Below, one piece after another: positions 11,196-23,265 of a stretch of DNA of 64,000 bases. The notes under the pieces were generated by a model. The model saw only the letters and a program-made list of their open reading frames with translations. It made no database searches and was not told where the DNA came from. The position numbers and the translations under genes are program-made. Source of the DNA: Ovis canadensis (lineage: Eukaryota > Chordata > Mammalia > Artiodactyla > Bovidae); assembly GCF_042477335.2 (NCBI RefSeq), contig NC_091249.1, positions 50,700,001-50,764,000 of the forward strand. The letters run 5' to 3'. Numbering within the stretch: position 1 is the stretch's first letter; every line of letters begins with the position of its first letter.

Positions 11196-12129
11196 TTCAT
11201 ACCAAGTTGTGGGTCTTTCTGTCTGGGGGAGATGTGGTTCTGTCTGAAGGCAAGGTTGGAAAACATCAGGGAAGGGAATATTGCCAAGAAGTAAGAGAGG
11301 GTCAAAAAGAAGCAGGGAGTCAAAACAGACCTATGATGTGTTCCTGTGAAAATGGCAGCTCAGGAGTGAATAGAAAGCTGGCGGATCTGTGTGCAGATTG
11401 TGGTCTGTCACTTGTCTTGTGAGCCTCTGTCTCGGGTCCCCTGAGCTTTAGTTTCACCCAAATGTAAATGAAGTTAATACCATCTGCCTCAGGATGGGCT
11501 TGCAGATAAAATCAAGTAAATGGAGGGGGGGGAAAAACTATATATGTAAAGCACCTGATGCAGGTGTCGTTTATTCCCCTTTCTCTGAGGAAGTGTATTT
11601 TGAAGGTATATTTTCTGGCGTTAATAACGATCAGTTTATTAAGGAATGTCATTTCTCCTGCCTGTACAGACCTATGTTCTTGCAAATGAGTGGCTAGAGA
11701 AGAGTCACTTTGGATCTAACAGATTCTTGACTTTTAGAACTACCCTCCTAGTCTGTTTTTGCTTTATTTTTATTTCTGAGGAGATTTAAGCCTCAGTTCT
11801 TTGCCTCTTTCCTACTATCTGTCCTGGGCAAAAAACTCATTTCTATAAGTTTTTGTCACCTGCAGAGTCTGCCCTGTTGCTTACCCAAAGATACATATAT
11901 GTATTTTTTAACCCACATCTTAAGTGCAAACTAGAATGTCTTCTCAGTCTAGTAAGTCTGCAATAATAGTTAATTCACCTTAGGTCAGAATCCCCTAAAA
12001 ATGAAAACTTTACAGTTGATTGTTCACAAGATTTGCTTGATTGCTGACATACAAAATTTGTTTCATCTATTAATAGTCAAGGAAGATGCAGACTCTGATG
12101 CCAGGTACATCTGGTCACAAATCCTGGCT

Positions 12130-12285
12130 GTGGCTGTGATTTTGGCCAGCTAACCTCAACTCCCTAGGCTTCAGTGTCATCTGTAAGATAGGTCCAGATG
12201 TAGCATTTCCACGAAGATTCAATAAATTGCTGCTGCAGAGTGCCTGGCACACAAGAAGTGTTGGGCGAAAGCTCCTGTTACTGTT
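12130..12285 (-). repeat. MIR SINE, antisense
   Basis: The block runs from ggcttcagtgtcatctgtaagat to gagtgcctggcacacaagaagtg, the antisense MIR core. Confidence 0.6.
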
Positions 12286-13539
12286 TTCCAGTTTGTAGCT
12301 GGCCCACTGCTAGCAGTTCATCCCCATGCAGATCAAGGAAGGAAAGAAACGGGAGTGGTTGAGATTTTGCTTATGGGCAGATAGTGCCTGACACTTTTTC
12401 TTGATGCACTTCCGTCACTGCTGCTGGGACTCCATGTGTGCTTTCACCTTGATAGAGCCACAAGTCCTGGGCCCCCCAAGTTCCTTCCTCTTGCCTCTTC
12501 TGCCACTTTGACGCGCTGTCCTCCCAGGCAAGCTCCCAGAGCACATGCCATGTGCTTAGACTACTATACCGTGTTGGTTGCTACTGGCCATTCTCCAGAT
12601 GTTGGCAACTGATACTTTTTCCACCAGCAACGTGCGGTGACTCAACACCTACCTATGTGGATTCCCTAAAATTCCAGCTCCATTTGTGTGGAGCATAGTA
12701 CTCAACTTCTGTGGCAGTGTAGTATTGCAGGAAGCAGCTTTGGAGTCAAATCTGGATTTGAAACTGCTTCCTGCTGGCAAGTTTCCTCATACATAAGCCT
12801 CACAGCAGGATCCTTGCAAAGTCCAGGTGCCATTTTGCGAACCATCCCAGCCCCTGGCAATGAAAACGCCGAGTCCTAAAACACTGTACTGGCAGTACGG
12901 TCCCTCCAGATGCCATTTAAAGGAACTGGTATCTGTGAAGTGCTTGGACTGGGTACATGGACACAAAGTTGAGTGGTCGCTTTTCCCCTTCTATGCCAGC
13001 AGTCCTAGGCTTTGAGTATGGCCTTCACTCAGAACTGCCTCACCCTCAGGACTTAAGAACTGACCCTCCTCACTATGGCCGTTACCGTTCCAACTCCACT
13101 GTCCCTGCTCTGCCCTCAAAGCCTTTCTGTCCCCTTCTTGCTTCAGTGTCTCTATGGAATCATGTTGGCTTCACATCTCTCCACTACAAGCCAGTGCTGA
13201 CTGTCACAATTCCCAAAGGAAACTCAGTTTGATTTCCCTCTTGATCCTTCAGCTGCAGAATCCTAGGATGTATCACAGTGAGTTGAGGAGCCCTAGGGGT
13301 TGGTGCCCTCTCCTTTGATCCAGCTCAGGGAAATTCACGCATTTGTACCCCCACTGGCACTCCATCACTGTGTCCCCTTTCTCAGATCCAAGCCCACGTG
13401 CATCCTACTCACTCTTAACGCCTACTGCAACAGCCTACTTCCTGAGAAAACGAGGTCTTGCCCAGAACTTCCTCATCTCCCTTGTTCACCTCGAAATGGT
13501 TCTGTGTTTTGTCACCTGCTTCCTGTTTCTCTTCTGTCC

Positions 13540-14460
13540 TGTGGGTGTACTTTCTCTCAAAAGAGATATAATTAACACAGATGTCCAGCTCATAAATCCG
13601 CAGCTTGATACAGTTTTAGCTAAGTGTACACTAAAACCAAGGTGCAGAATACCTCGCCCCCAGAAAGTTTCCTTGTGTGTCTTCCCAGTCAGTGGGCTCT
13701 CAGAGGTAACTATTCTGACTTTTTTCACCGTAGTTTTGCCTGTTCTTAAACTCTGTGTAAATGGATTCACTTTATGTTTGTGTGTATGGGCTTCCCAGGC
13801 GGTTCAGTGGCAAAGAACCCACCTGACAATACAGGAGATGCAGGAGACATGGGTTTGATTCCCAGGTTGGGAAGATCCCCTGGAAGAGGAAATGGCAATC
13901 CACTCCAGTATTCCTTCTGGGAAAACCCCATGGACAGAGGAGTCTGGCGAGCTATAGTCCTTGGAGTTGCAAGAGTCGGACTCGACTGAGCATGCATGCA
14001 TGTATGATTGTATAATTTTATAAGTTGTTTTCATGATGGGAATTTAAGGAAGTTCAAAGCAAAAAAAAATTATAATTACCACACTGTCCAGAGATATCCA
14101 TTGTTAATATTGTGATGTGTATCTTCCTAGACTTTGCATATAAAAGCATTTTTAATACAGAAATGGGGTAATATTATAAATATTGAGTTATCTCTTATTT
14201 CACACATTCTTCTATATCTTTTTTAATGGCTGTGCAGCATTTCCCTGAATAGATGTACCACATATTGATCAAAAGCCTCTTATGACATTTAGATTGTTAA
14301 ACTTTTTCTTTGCTTTTCTAGATAATAAATTGATGAACATCCCTATAGCTAAGTATGCATGTCCATGTTTATTTTCTCAGGAAAAAAATTCTAGTAGTGA
14401 AATTACTGAGTCAAAAAGGAATGGAAATTTTTACTTTTTAAAATGTTTGTGTTATCTCTA
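13540..14460 (-). repeat. Old L1-like 3' sequence, interrupted by a Bov-tA
   Basis: The A/T-rich flanks on both sides of the Bov-tA copy (ttgtttttttctc-type, tgtgcagcatttccctgaatagatg, ctgagtcaaaaaggaatgg) read like an old antisense L1 3' region. The family assignment is uncertain. Confidence 0.45.
13788..13992 (+). repeat. Bov-tA SINE
   Basis: gggcttcccaggcggttcag head, aggaaatggcaatccactcc body, and a gagtcggactcgactgagca end. Confidence 0.92.
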
Positions 14461-14759
14461 AGTTGTAATCCAGAAAAGTTATTTTATACTCTTATCAGAC
14501 ACCATCTGTGTTATGATCACCAGATCTTTACCAAAAACTATTCCCTTTTCAGTTGCTTGGATTGCTTTATCTTCTACCACAAACTATTTGGCATCTCCTC
14601 CCTTACAAAATCTTGACCTTGCTTTACCCATAAAATCACCTCCCTGTCTCCTTCCCTTCCAAGATAGTTTGCACAACCAGCCCCTGCTTCTTCCTTAACC
14701 TCCTGTTAATTATACTTTCATCTCCACTTACCATCTCTTATGGTCACCCATGACCTCTT

Positions 14760-14896
14760 TTTTTCAATTTATTTAACTTGGCTGTGCCAGGTCTTAGTTG
14801 TGGCATGTGGGATCTAGGTCCCTGACCAGGAATCAAATGTAGGCCCCCTGCATTGAGAGCCGGGAGTCTTAGCCACTGGACCACCAGGGAAGTCCC
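14760..14896 (-). repeat. CHR-type SINE with perfect target-site duplication
   Basis: Antisense copy from the T-rich tail to ccactggaccaccagggaag. The flanking 13-base repeat cccatgacctctt at 14747-14759 and 14897-14909 is perfect. Confidence 0.92.
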
Positions 14897-15207
14897 CCCA
14901 TGACCTCTTAATCACCACTTTCATTGGCCTCTTACAAGACCTTTTGGAATGTAGAAATTGCCCAGTTGATGTTTGACACAGAACAATTGTTGTCGTGTTT
15001 CCATTCCCTCAGGTTGGGTGTCAGAATATGTGAAGAGTTTAAAGAATTCACACTTTATCCTGAAACCCATTGAGAGCTTTAAACAAGGGAGGCACGTTGG
15101 ATTAGGGTTTTAGAAAGTGGATTTTCTCAGTGGGGAGACTGGATGGGAGAGGGCAAGATAAGTGACACGATGGAGTTGTGTATCAGGAGCAGCCTAGGGA
15201 TGGTGAG

Positions 15208-15575
15208 AACCAAAGAATTGATGCTTTTGAACTGTGGTGTTGGAGAAGACTCTTGAGAGTCCCTTGGACTGCAAGGAGATAAACCAGTTAAACCTAAAGG
15301 ATTAACTTTGGAAGAACTGATGCTAAAGCTGAAACTCCAATACTTTGGCCACCTCATGCGAAGAAGTGACTCATTGGAAAAGACCATGATGCTGGGAAAG
15401 ATTAAAAGCAGGAGGAAAAGGGGACGACAGAGGATGAGATGGTTGGATGGCATCACCAACTTGATGGACATGAGTTTGAGCAAGCTCCAGGAGTTGGTGA
15501 TGGACAGGGAGGCCTGGTGTGCTGCACCCATGGGGTTGCAAAGAGTCGGACATGACAGCGACTGAACTGAACTGA
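15208..15575 (+). repeat. BovB LINE, 5'-truncated 3' end, with target-site duplication
   Basis: It starts in the last part of the ORF (agaattgatgcttttgaact) and ends with the family's ctgaactgaactgaa terminus. Flanks AGGGATGGTGAG (15196-15207) and AGGGATGGAGAG (15576-15587) are a 12-base duplication with one mismatch. An internal segment around 15285-15305 is diverged. Confidence 0.88.
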
Positions 15576-15685
15576 AGGGATGGAGAGGCTAATGATGGAC
15601 TGAGCACTATTTAGGAAAAATAGTGGCCAAGACTAGGAGGTTGATTAAATATGGAGGATCAAGGAGAGTGAGAAATTGAGAATGT

Positions 15686-16002
15686 GCTTATGTGTGCTTA
15701 GTCCCCTGACTCTGCGACCCCACGGACTGTAGCCTGACAGGCTCTTCTGTCCACGGGGATTCTCCAGGCAAGAATACTGGAGTGGGTTGCCATGCCTTCC
15801 TCCAGGGGATCTTCCCAACCCAGGGATTGAACCCAGGTCTCTCACATTGCAGGCGGATTCTTTACCAGTTGAGCCACCAGGGAAGCCCATGAATACTGGA
15901 GTGGGTAGCCTTTCCCTTCTCCAGGGGATCTTTCTGACCCAAGAATCAAAAACAGGATCTCCTGCATTGCAGGTGGATTCTTTGCCAGCTGAGCTACTGG
16001 TT
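15686..16002 (-). repeat. Bov-A2 SINE (two BovA monomers)
   Basis: On + two consecutive antisense monomers can be read, each with gtgggt..cc..ctccaggggatctt and gcaggcggattctttaccag or its equivalent. The dimeric form distinguishes Bov-A2 from Bov-tA. Confidence 0.85.
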
Positions 16003-17105
16003 TCCAAAAACTGAATTTAGGAACAAAGGTGCTATTTCAATGGGGGACGATAGTGTCAGAGACAGAAGTAATACATAAGAGGTGAAGTGGGAAGATCAAA
16101 TGTAGGCAGCTCTAACAGAATTTGTCAGTGAAAGTATGGGGGGAAATAGGAACCAGGACTGAGGAAGGGTTATTTAAAGTAGGAGAGACTTTGTTATGTT
16201 TAAATGCTAAAAGCGGAGGTTTTAGAGAAAGGTTGAAAATGCACAGAGGAGTGACAGTAGAGAAAGATGCCACCTGAGTGGTGGGAGGCATTGGCCTTAG
16301 GAGGAAGGATGGGAACAAAAGTCAGTGCATTCTGACTTCTAGAATGTAGGTTTGAAGACAAGTTACGGGTGTCCCCATGTTATGATGTCTGTTCACTCTG
16401 TCAGGTTGGGGGGAGTGATGGAAGTGATTGGGCCAGAGATCTAATTAGACTGAGAGATTTGATATGTCCGTTTCAGAGAGCAAGACAGAGTGTAGGAAGA
16501 CTTAGAAGCCTGTCTCAGCAAACTGAGGGCCCAGGCGAGATTAAGCCCAGAATACACTGTGCGAGTAGGCATGAAAATGTACTAGTCTGCCTCCCTCACT
16601 GCTGCCAGTTGGTTTCTGAAAAGAGAGGTCATGTGGGAACATCCAGAGGCTTTCAGCTCCCCAGGCTGGAAGTCGGGGCCTCAACTCTGGGGCCCTGGTG
16701 GAACATCGTAATTTCATTTTTCTCTATTCCTCCATACAATCACACTTAAGTAACACACACAGATCTCTTGACTCTTTCACACCAGGCATTTGCCTGCCTA
16801 AAGTCAGACCAAGACAACTCACATTGGATAGAAAGGTTTTCAACAACATGCTGTCAATTTTTCGAACTCCTCTGACTGCCAAGAAGGCAAGTACCTAGAC
16901 TACATGATTCTAGTCTTCCAGAATCATACTGATATGACCCTTGTTTAACTCTGGCTTCATTAACACCCAGGTCCTGGCAGGACAGTAGATGAAAGTCGTA
17001 TTTGGCCTAGAATGCCATTTTAGACACACAGGACTCCACACACCTGGGTTTGCTCATGTAGTTCTTACCTTCTGTATCTAAAGAGATCTGTAGTTGAAAA
17101 GTAGA

Positions 17106-17313
17106 GTTAGTCACTTCAGTTGTGTCTGACTCTTTGTGACCTTATGGACCTGTGTGGCCTACCAGGCTCCTCTGTCCATGGGATTCTTCAGGCAAGAATA
17201 ATGGAGTGGGTTTCCATGCCCTCCTCCAGGGGGTCTTCCCAACCCAGGATGAAACCCAGGTCTCGCACATAGCAGGCAGATTCTTTACCATCTGAACCAC
17301 CAGGGAAGCCCTT
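17106..17313 (-). repeat. Bov-tA SINE
   Basis: Antisense copy from agtcacttcagttgtgtctgac to accaccagggaagccc. Confidence 0.9.
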
Positions 17314-19949
17314 TAAAGAGGTCGGCTGTAGTTAGCAAACAACAACAAACCCACTGTAGCTAATTTAAGGAAAGAACTAGTGTGTCGAAAGACTACAAGG
17401 TAGGTCCCAGAATGGAAAGCCAGACCTCAGAAAGGGTGGGGTCCAGGTCTCAGAAAGGGTGGAGCACAGTTGAGGGATGGGGGTTGTCGCAGGTAGAAGG
17501 CACATTCAGATGTCAGGGCTCCCGCCTCTGGAGCATAACGCAAGCAGATGGGGGTTTTTGTTTTTAGTTGCGCCCCATACAGCAGAGGCAGAGCCTTTTA
17601 TTTTAAAATGGTGCAGAAAAGTGCAAAGAAAATAACCGTCGTTCACATTCCTACCACTCCAAATAATTAACACTGATATTTTGGCATATCTGCTTCAGGT
17701 TTGGGTTTTTTTTTTCCCCTGTTTATACTTTGGTTAGAATCACCTAAAATGTTTATATGTTTACTGCAAAGAAATCCTTTTATCCTCTAGCCACAGATGT
17801 GGCTAGTTTCTGGCTGATCTGGGCCCTGGCACCAGCCTCTCCGGCGACCTGCTGCGGCCTTGAGTCTGCCTGGCCGGCCAAGAATGATGGCTTTCCCAGC
17901 CTGCACTTCTCTCTCATAAACTTCATCTGTGCTCGGAATAACGGTGGAGGATGATGGTGTGTCCCAGCTCGTCAGTGGAGGCCAGGGAGTGGACATCATC
18001 GTACAAAAACTAATGTGAGAGAAAACAGTTAATTTCACTGTCTCTGGGACCACAAAAGAAGAGGGCAGGGCCTGTAGAAAATCATCTGGGCCCTGGGACT
18101 GGGGTTAACTTCCCATGTCTTTTTCTTAACAGCAGCTCACTCATTTATTCACTTATTCATCCACTCAGAAACCCTCACCAATGTCTCCTTGCCCTTTCGT
18201 TAGGGTCTGGGAACGAGGCGAATATGACAGTCCTTGGTCTGGTGAAGCAAAGTCATGGGCAACCAGCAGGACTTCTAACAGGTGAGACATTCGCATGGTG
18301 TTCAGTGAAAACCAGAGTAGAGTGCAGCCTGCTCTGGCTTGAGGGAGGGGTCTGAGGAGAGGACATTCAAGCTGGGCTTTGGGAAGGGAGCATGTGTACC
18401 AGCAAGAGAGAATTTAAAGCCCCTGAGGCATCTTAGTGTGATTCAGGGGCCAAGGAGGCAGGGGGCACATGGCAGCTCCTCTAACCAAGCCTCAGTCAGC
18501 CCCCAGTTGCCCCAGTGAGGAAGGTATAAACAGTTTTACAGTCAAGAACATAGAAGGATTGTGAGAGAAATACGACAGTGTGGCAGGTGCTCACTGAATG
18601 TGAATGGTCTTCCAAGCAGAGAGAACAGCACACACAGCAAGGGGGTGAAAACAGGGCACTTTGGGAAAAAAACGTAAACAAAACTCCTGTGGCTGCCAGC
18701 CCCCAAAGGACCCCTCCTAGGGACAAAAACCTTCTACTCCCGGTTCATCCAGGAAGTTTCTGGTGGCAGTGGGAGAGGGCTTGCCTGGAGCCTAGAAGAA
18801 AGGGAAGAAGAGACCAAAGAGGCCACCATTTGGGCTTTTCAGAAGTGTATTCTCTGACTTTGGAGAATTTACAAGTGGAGACTGCAAGGCTGTCTTGATT
18901 CTCCCATTTTCTCCCTGGGCCTAGCCCTGGTCCTCTCTGAGCTTCAGTTCCTCCAAATAAAATCCAAAGATAATAAATACCTCAACTCAGGGTGTGGAAG
19001 AACAAACGAAACACTGTGGGAGCTGGCCCCTGCTCCTCTCCAACTTCACCCTGCCCAAATTCATTCTTGCCTCTGGGCCTTTGCACATTCTGTTCCTTCC
19101 CTCCAGAATGCTCTTCTCCTGACCAGCTCCTTCTCAACACTCAGGTCTCATTAATCTCAATATTGGTTGCCTCTTCTGAAAGCCCTGTATAGAGGTGCCC
19201 ATTCTTTTTCATGGCCCTTGTTATATTTGAAACGGTGGTTTTCGGGGTTTTTAAATATTGTTTGTTTCTCCTGGAATGCCCATTTCCTGGTAACAGGAAC
19301 TTAGTTTCATTCACTGGAGTCTCCCCAAGGCCTAAAACCGTGTTTGGCTTGGGGCAGAGGTACTCAACCAGTTTTGCTGAAATGACAACCCAAGAACCCT
19401 ACCAGGCCTCGAGGACTGAGGGGCAACTGAACTGTCTAGACTGTTACACCCTCTGTGCCCAGAAAAAAGCCCTGAAGGTTCTACATGTCAGCAAATAGGC
19501 TGAGCTCAAAGGACACTTGAGCCCAAAAATGGTGAGAAAACATCCAGTTCTGGGGAGACCCACCCTCCTCCTTCCAAGGACACTTTGTAGTGTGTGACCC
19601 TTGAAAAGATGCTGCCAATTATACCAACTGTTAGTAAAATAACTGCCAATTAATTCATTCCCCAAAATGGCCACCATGGGCCAGGCACTGTTGTAGTTGG
19701 TGGCAGGCAGAGCTTTTAATAGGAGGTAACCAGAATGACCACTTCAAGTGACAGAATGGGAGCCCAGGGATAATATAATTTCACTCTGATTCATAATGTC
19801 AAATCTTTATCCAATTTCCCTTTAACTTTGAAATAAATATACATTTATAGGAAGTTGCAAAAACATTACAAAAAGTTCTTAAGTACATTTACTTTCCCTC
19901 AACAATAACATCTTCTATAAAACCAGAAAATTGACATTGGTACCATCTA

Positions 19950-20975
19950 CAATGATTTTGGCTATCAAATTACTCCAGGAGTATTTGCTGAAAAAAATTA
20001 TTCATTGACTGTTCAAAAATCAGTTGGTTGTATGCATGCAGGTCTATTTCTGAATTCTTTTTTTCTGTCCTATGGATCTATTTGGCTATCCCTCTCCTGA
20101 TAAAATGTCTTGATTAATGTGTCTCTACAGGGAAGTCTTACAATCAGGAAGAGAAGTTCTTCTCATTTTATTATTCTTTTTAAAAATTGCCTTAGCTACT
20201 CTGGTTTCTTGACTTTTTCATGTAAGATTTAAAATAAGCATGTCAGTATGTAAAAAAAAAAAAAAGAGCTTTGCTGGACTTAAATGGGAATTGTATTAAA
20301 GCTAGAGATCAATTTGGGAAGAAGTGACAATTTACTATGCCGAGTCTTCCAATCTAAGAATACGACAGATTTCTCTATTTATGTAGGTCTTTGCCTTGTT
20401 TCATCAGTGTTTTGTAGTTTTCAACATAGAAGTCTTATGTTTTGTTGGATTTATACATTTCATTTTCTCTCAAGTGATTTAAATATTATCAGGTTTTTAT
20501 TCTTGAGTTCCACGTGTTCACTGCTAGTATATGGAAATACAATTAGTTTTTGTTTACTTATGTTATAGCCTGACAAACCTGAAAAACTCATTTAGTTCTA
20601 GGTATTTGTAGATTCTTTGGAATTTTCTACGTAGATCTTCCTCATATCATCTACAAATAGTGTTAGTTTTATTTCTTCCATTTCTGCATTCCTAATTTCA
20701 TTTCCTTTTTCTTGCCTTGTTGTGCTGGCTCAGACTTCCAGTATGTTGAATAGAAGTGATGAAAGCAGATATCCTTGCCTGTCCTGATCTCAGGATTGGT
20801 AAGCAACTAGTCTTTCACATCATAAAGGGTGATGTTAGCTATAGGTTTTGTATAGATGACCTTGTAAAGTTTTATTTAGAACGAATGTTGAATTTTATCC
20901 AAAAAAAATTTTTTTTGCATCAGTTGTTATTATCCGTGTTTTTTTCTTTCCTACAGGCTTTTTGAAATACTGAAA
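19950..20975 (-). repeat. L1 LINE ORF2 fragment, antisense
   Basis: On + the sequence reads as antisense L1 ORF2 3' region, with recognisable stretches such as gatatccttgcctgtcctgatct and gttttgtagttttcaac. No intact frame survives. Confidence 0.8.
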
Positions 20976-21799
20976 AGGAGTTTAGAGACTTCCCCATCTG
21001 ACAATTTGCTCAGTCTGGAAACTCAGCTTCTACCACTGGTCTAGTTCACCATGCCCCAGTGTGCTCAAGAATGCAACCTGGACCTGCATGTGGCTAAAGA
21101 GGCCTAACACAGGAAATGCTGCTCAGAGTGTATATGCACTGCTACAGATTCACAGCAGCACAGCCAAGGCTCAGAGAAGCCCTGTGATAAAAGCTGACTC
21201 TCAGCATGGAGTTTCCCAAACTTACTTTATCACACGGCAGTTTTTTTACACAAACCCTATTAATGTTTCATGTGACTTTCTCTGAAACACTTAGGGAACC
21301 ACTCAGCTGAGTCTGCCCCCTAATTTGCAAACTATTCAAGGCTGAAAGACAAGTGCCCTGACCAAGGTCACAGATGGTGACATCACAGACACAGCAGGTC
21401 TCCTGTCCCCAGCGGGCCGCTCCTGCCCCCGACCATGCTGCTCTGACATACTAGCAAATCAGTAGGCAGCCCTGCAATACCACACGCCACCATGGAGAAG
21501 AGGAACGTTCCACCTCACCAGTCTGGTCCCTTTGGTGGCTCTCAGGCCCTCTGTCCCCACTGAGCTCGAGGATGAGCAGCTTAATTTTTTTAGGTTCAGT
21601 GGGACCCATGAGTGGGGATGTATGTAATGCAGCTGGGCCAGTCATGCTGTTCTAACTCCCTAATGGTAGCACAGGGTTCAGGAATGGGTGTACAACCTGC
21701 TGGTTTAACAAGACTCCAGATCAGAAATTATTAGAATTACTAATAATTCTACTTAGAATTAGAAAAAAAAGTTTTTGCATGGAGATGATGCTAAATTAG

Positions 21800-22555
21800 G
21801 AGACACTGAACTAGAGCAAACTCTTGAGAGTCTGGAGAAAACTTTTGAGAGTCCCTTGGACTGAAAGTTGGCTTAAAGCTCAACATTCAGAAAACGAAGA
21901 TCATGGCATCTGGTCCCACGGCTTCATGGGAAATAGATGGGGAAACAGTGGAAACAGTGTCAGACTTTATTTTTCTGGGCTCCAAAATCACTGCAGATCG
22001 TGATTGCAGCCATGAAATTAAAAGACGCTTACTCCTTGAAAGAAGTTATGACCAACCTAGATAGCATATTCAAAAGCAGAGATATTACTTTGCCAACTAA
22101 GGTCCATCTAGTCAAGGCCATGGCTTTTCCTGTGGTCATGTATGGATGTGAGTTGGACTGTGAAGAAGGCTGAGCGCCGAAGAATTGATGCGTTTGAACT
22201 GTGGTGTTGGAGAAGACTCTTGAGAGTCCCTTGGACTGCAAGGAGATCCAATCCATTCTGAAGGAGATCAGCCCTGGGATTTCTTTGGAAGGAATGATGC
22301 TGAAGCTGAAATTCCAGTACTCTGGACACCTCATGCGAAGAGTTGACTCATTGGAAAAGACTCTGATGCTGGGAGGGATTGAGGGCAGGAGGAGAAGGGG
22401 ACAAGAGAGGATGAGATGGCTGGATGGCATCACTGACTCGATGGATCCGAGTCTGGGATGAACTCTGGGAGTTGGTGATGGACAGGGAGGCCTGGCGTGC
22501 TGCGATTCATGGGGTTGCAGAGTCGGACACGACTGAGTGACTGAACTGAATTGAA
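21800..22555 (+). repeat. BovB LINE 3' part
   Basis: It covers the ORF end from the gcttaaagctcaacattcag region to tgactgaactgaattgaac. Internal deletions relative to the usual BovB (for example near 21960-21990 and 22150) break the frame. Confidence 0.9.
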
Positions 22556-22855
22556 CTGGACTGCAAGATCAAACCAGTCCTCAGTATTCATTGGAAGGAC
22601 TGGTGCTGAAGCTGAAACTCCAATACTTTGGCCACCTGATGTGAAGAACTGACTCCTTGGAAAAGACTGATGCTGGGAAAGATTGAAGGCAGGAGAAGGG
22701 GACGACAGAGGATGAGATGGTTGGACGGCATCACCGACTAATGGACATGAATTTGAGCAAGCCCCAGGAGTTGGTGATGGACAGGGAAGTCTAGCATGCT
22801 GCAGTCCGTGGGGTCGCAAAGAGTTGGACGCGACTGAGCAACTGAACTAAGCTAA
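22556..22855 (+). repeat. Second BovB 3' end, directly abutting
   Basis: Immediately after the terminus of the first copy the 3' end restarts (ggactgcaagatcaaaccag) and runs to cgactgagcaactgaact. The two copies are in the same orientation. Confidence 0.88.
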
Positions 22856-23265
22856 AGCTAGAGCTACCAGGAAGCACTATGCAGAACAAAGTTGTAACAT
22901 GAAGTGAGACCTTGGTTCCTTACAAGAAGACCGAGTTGGATCTAGTCAGGATGAAGCAAAACCTACCTCCAGAATGTAAATGACAAGACTAGGAAGTGCC
23001 CTCTTCCTCAAACCGGTGAGATGGAATCTTGTCAGTTGCCAACAGAATCCTACCTAGTTTGCCTGTGAAGCAGATTGGCTCAGAGCAGTTATCACTGAAC
23101 TGGATCCACAGACCCCTCTCCATCAAGAGATCATTTTCCCTAAGGTTCCAAAGTGAAGAACAATGTTTTCTGCCTGTCTCATCCTGGGCCCCTACCCACT
23201 CTCAGACTGATGCCCCCTGCCCTATTTCCCATTAAGACAGTAAGGACACAGGCAGCCAAGAGCAG

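Larger units (their letters stand above)
11196..23260. other. Convergent intergenic region between FAF2 and RNF44
   Basis: About 12 kb with no open frame resembling a known protein outside transposable elements. Unique-looking parts (11.2-13.5, 16.0-17.1, 17.3-19.8 and 20.98-21.8 kb) are separated by Bov-tA, CHR, BovB, Bov-A2 and L1 copies listed separately. No RNA gene was recognised. Confidence 0.8.

Noticed and set aside
15308-15565. Open frames such as [12 protein letters not shown] and their relatives at 22201 and 45598
   Set aside because: All are the C-terminal end of the BovB ORF repeated across the window, not independent genes.
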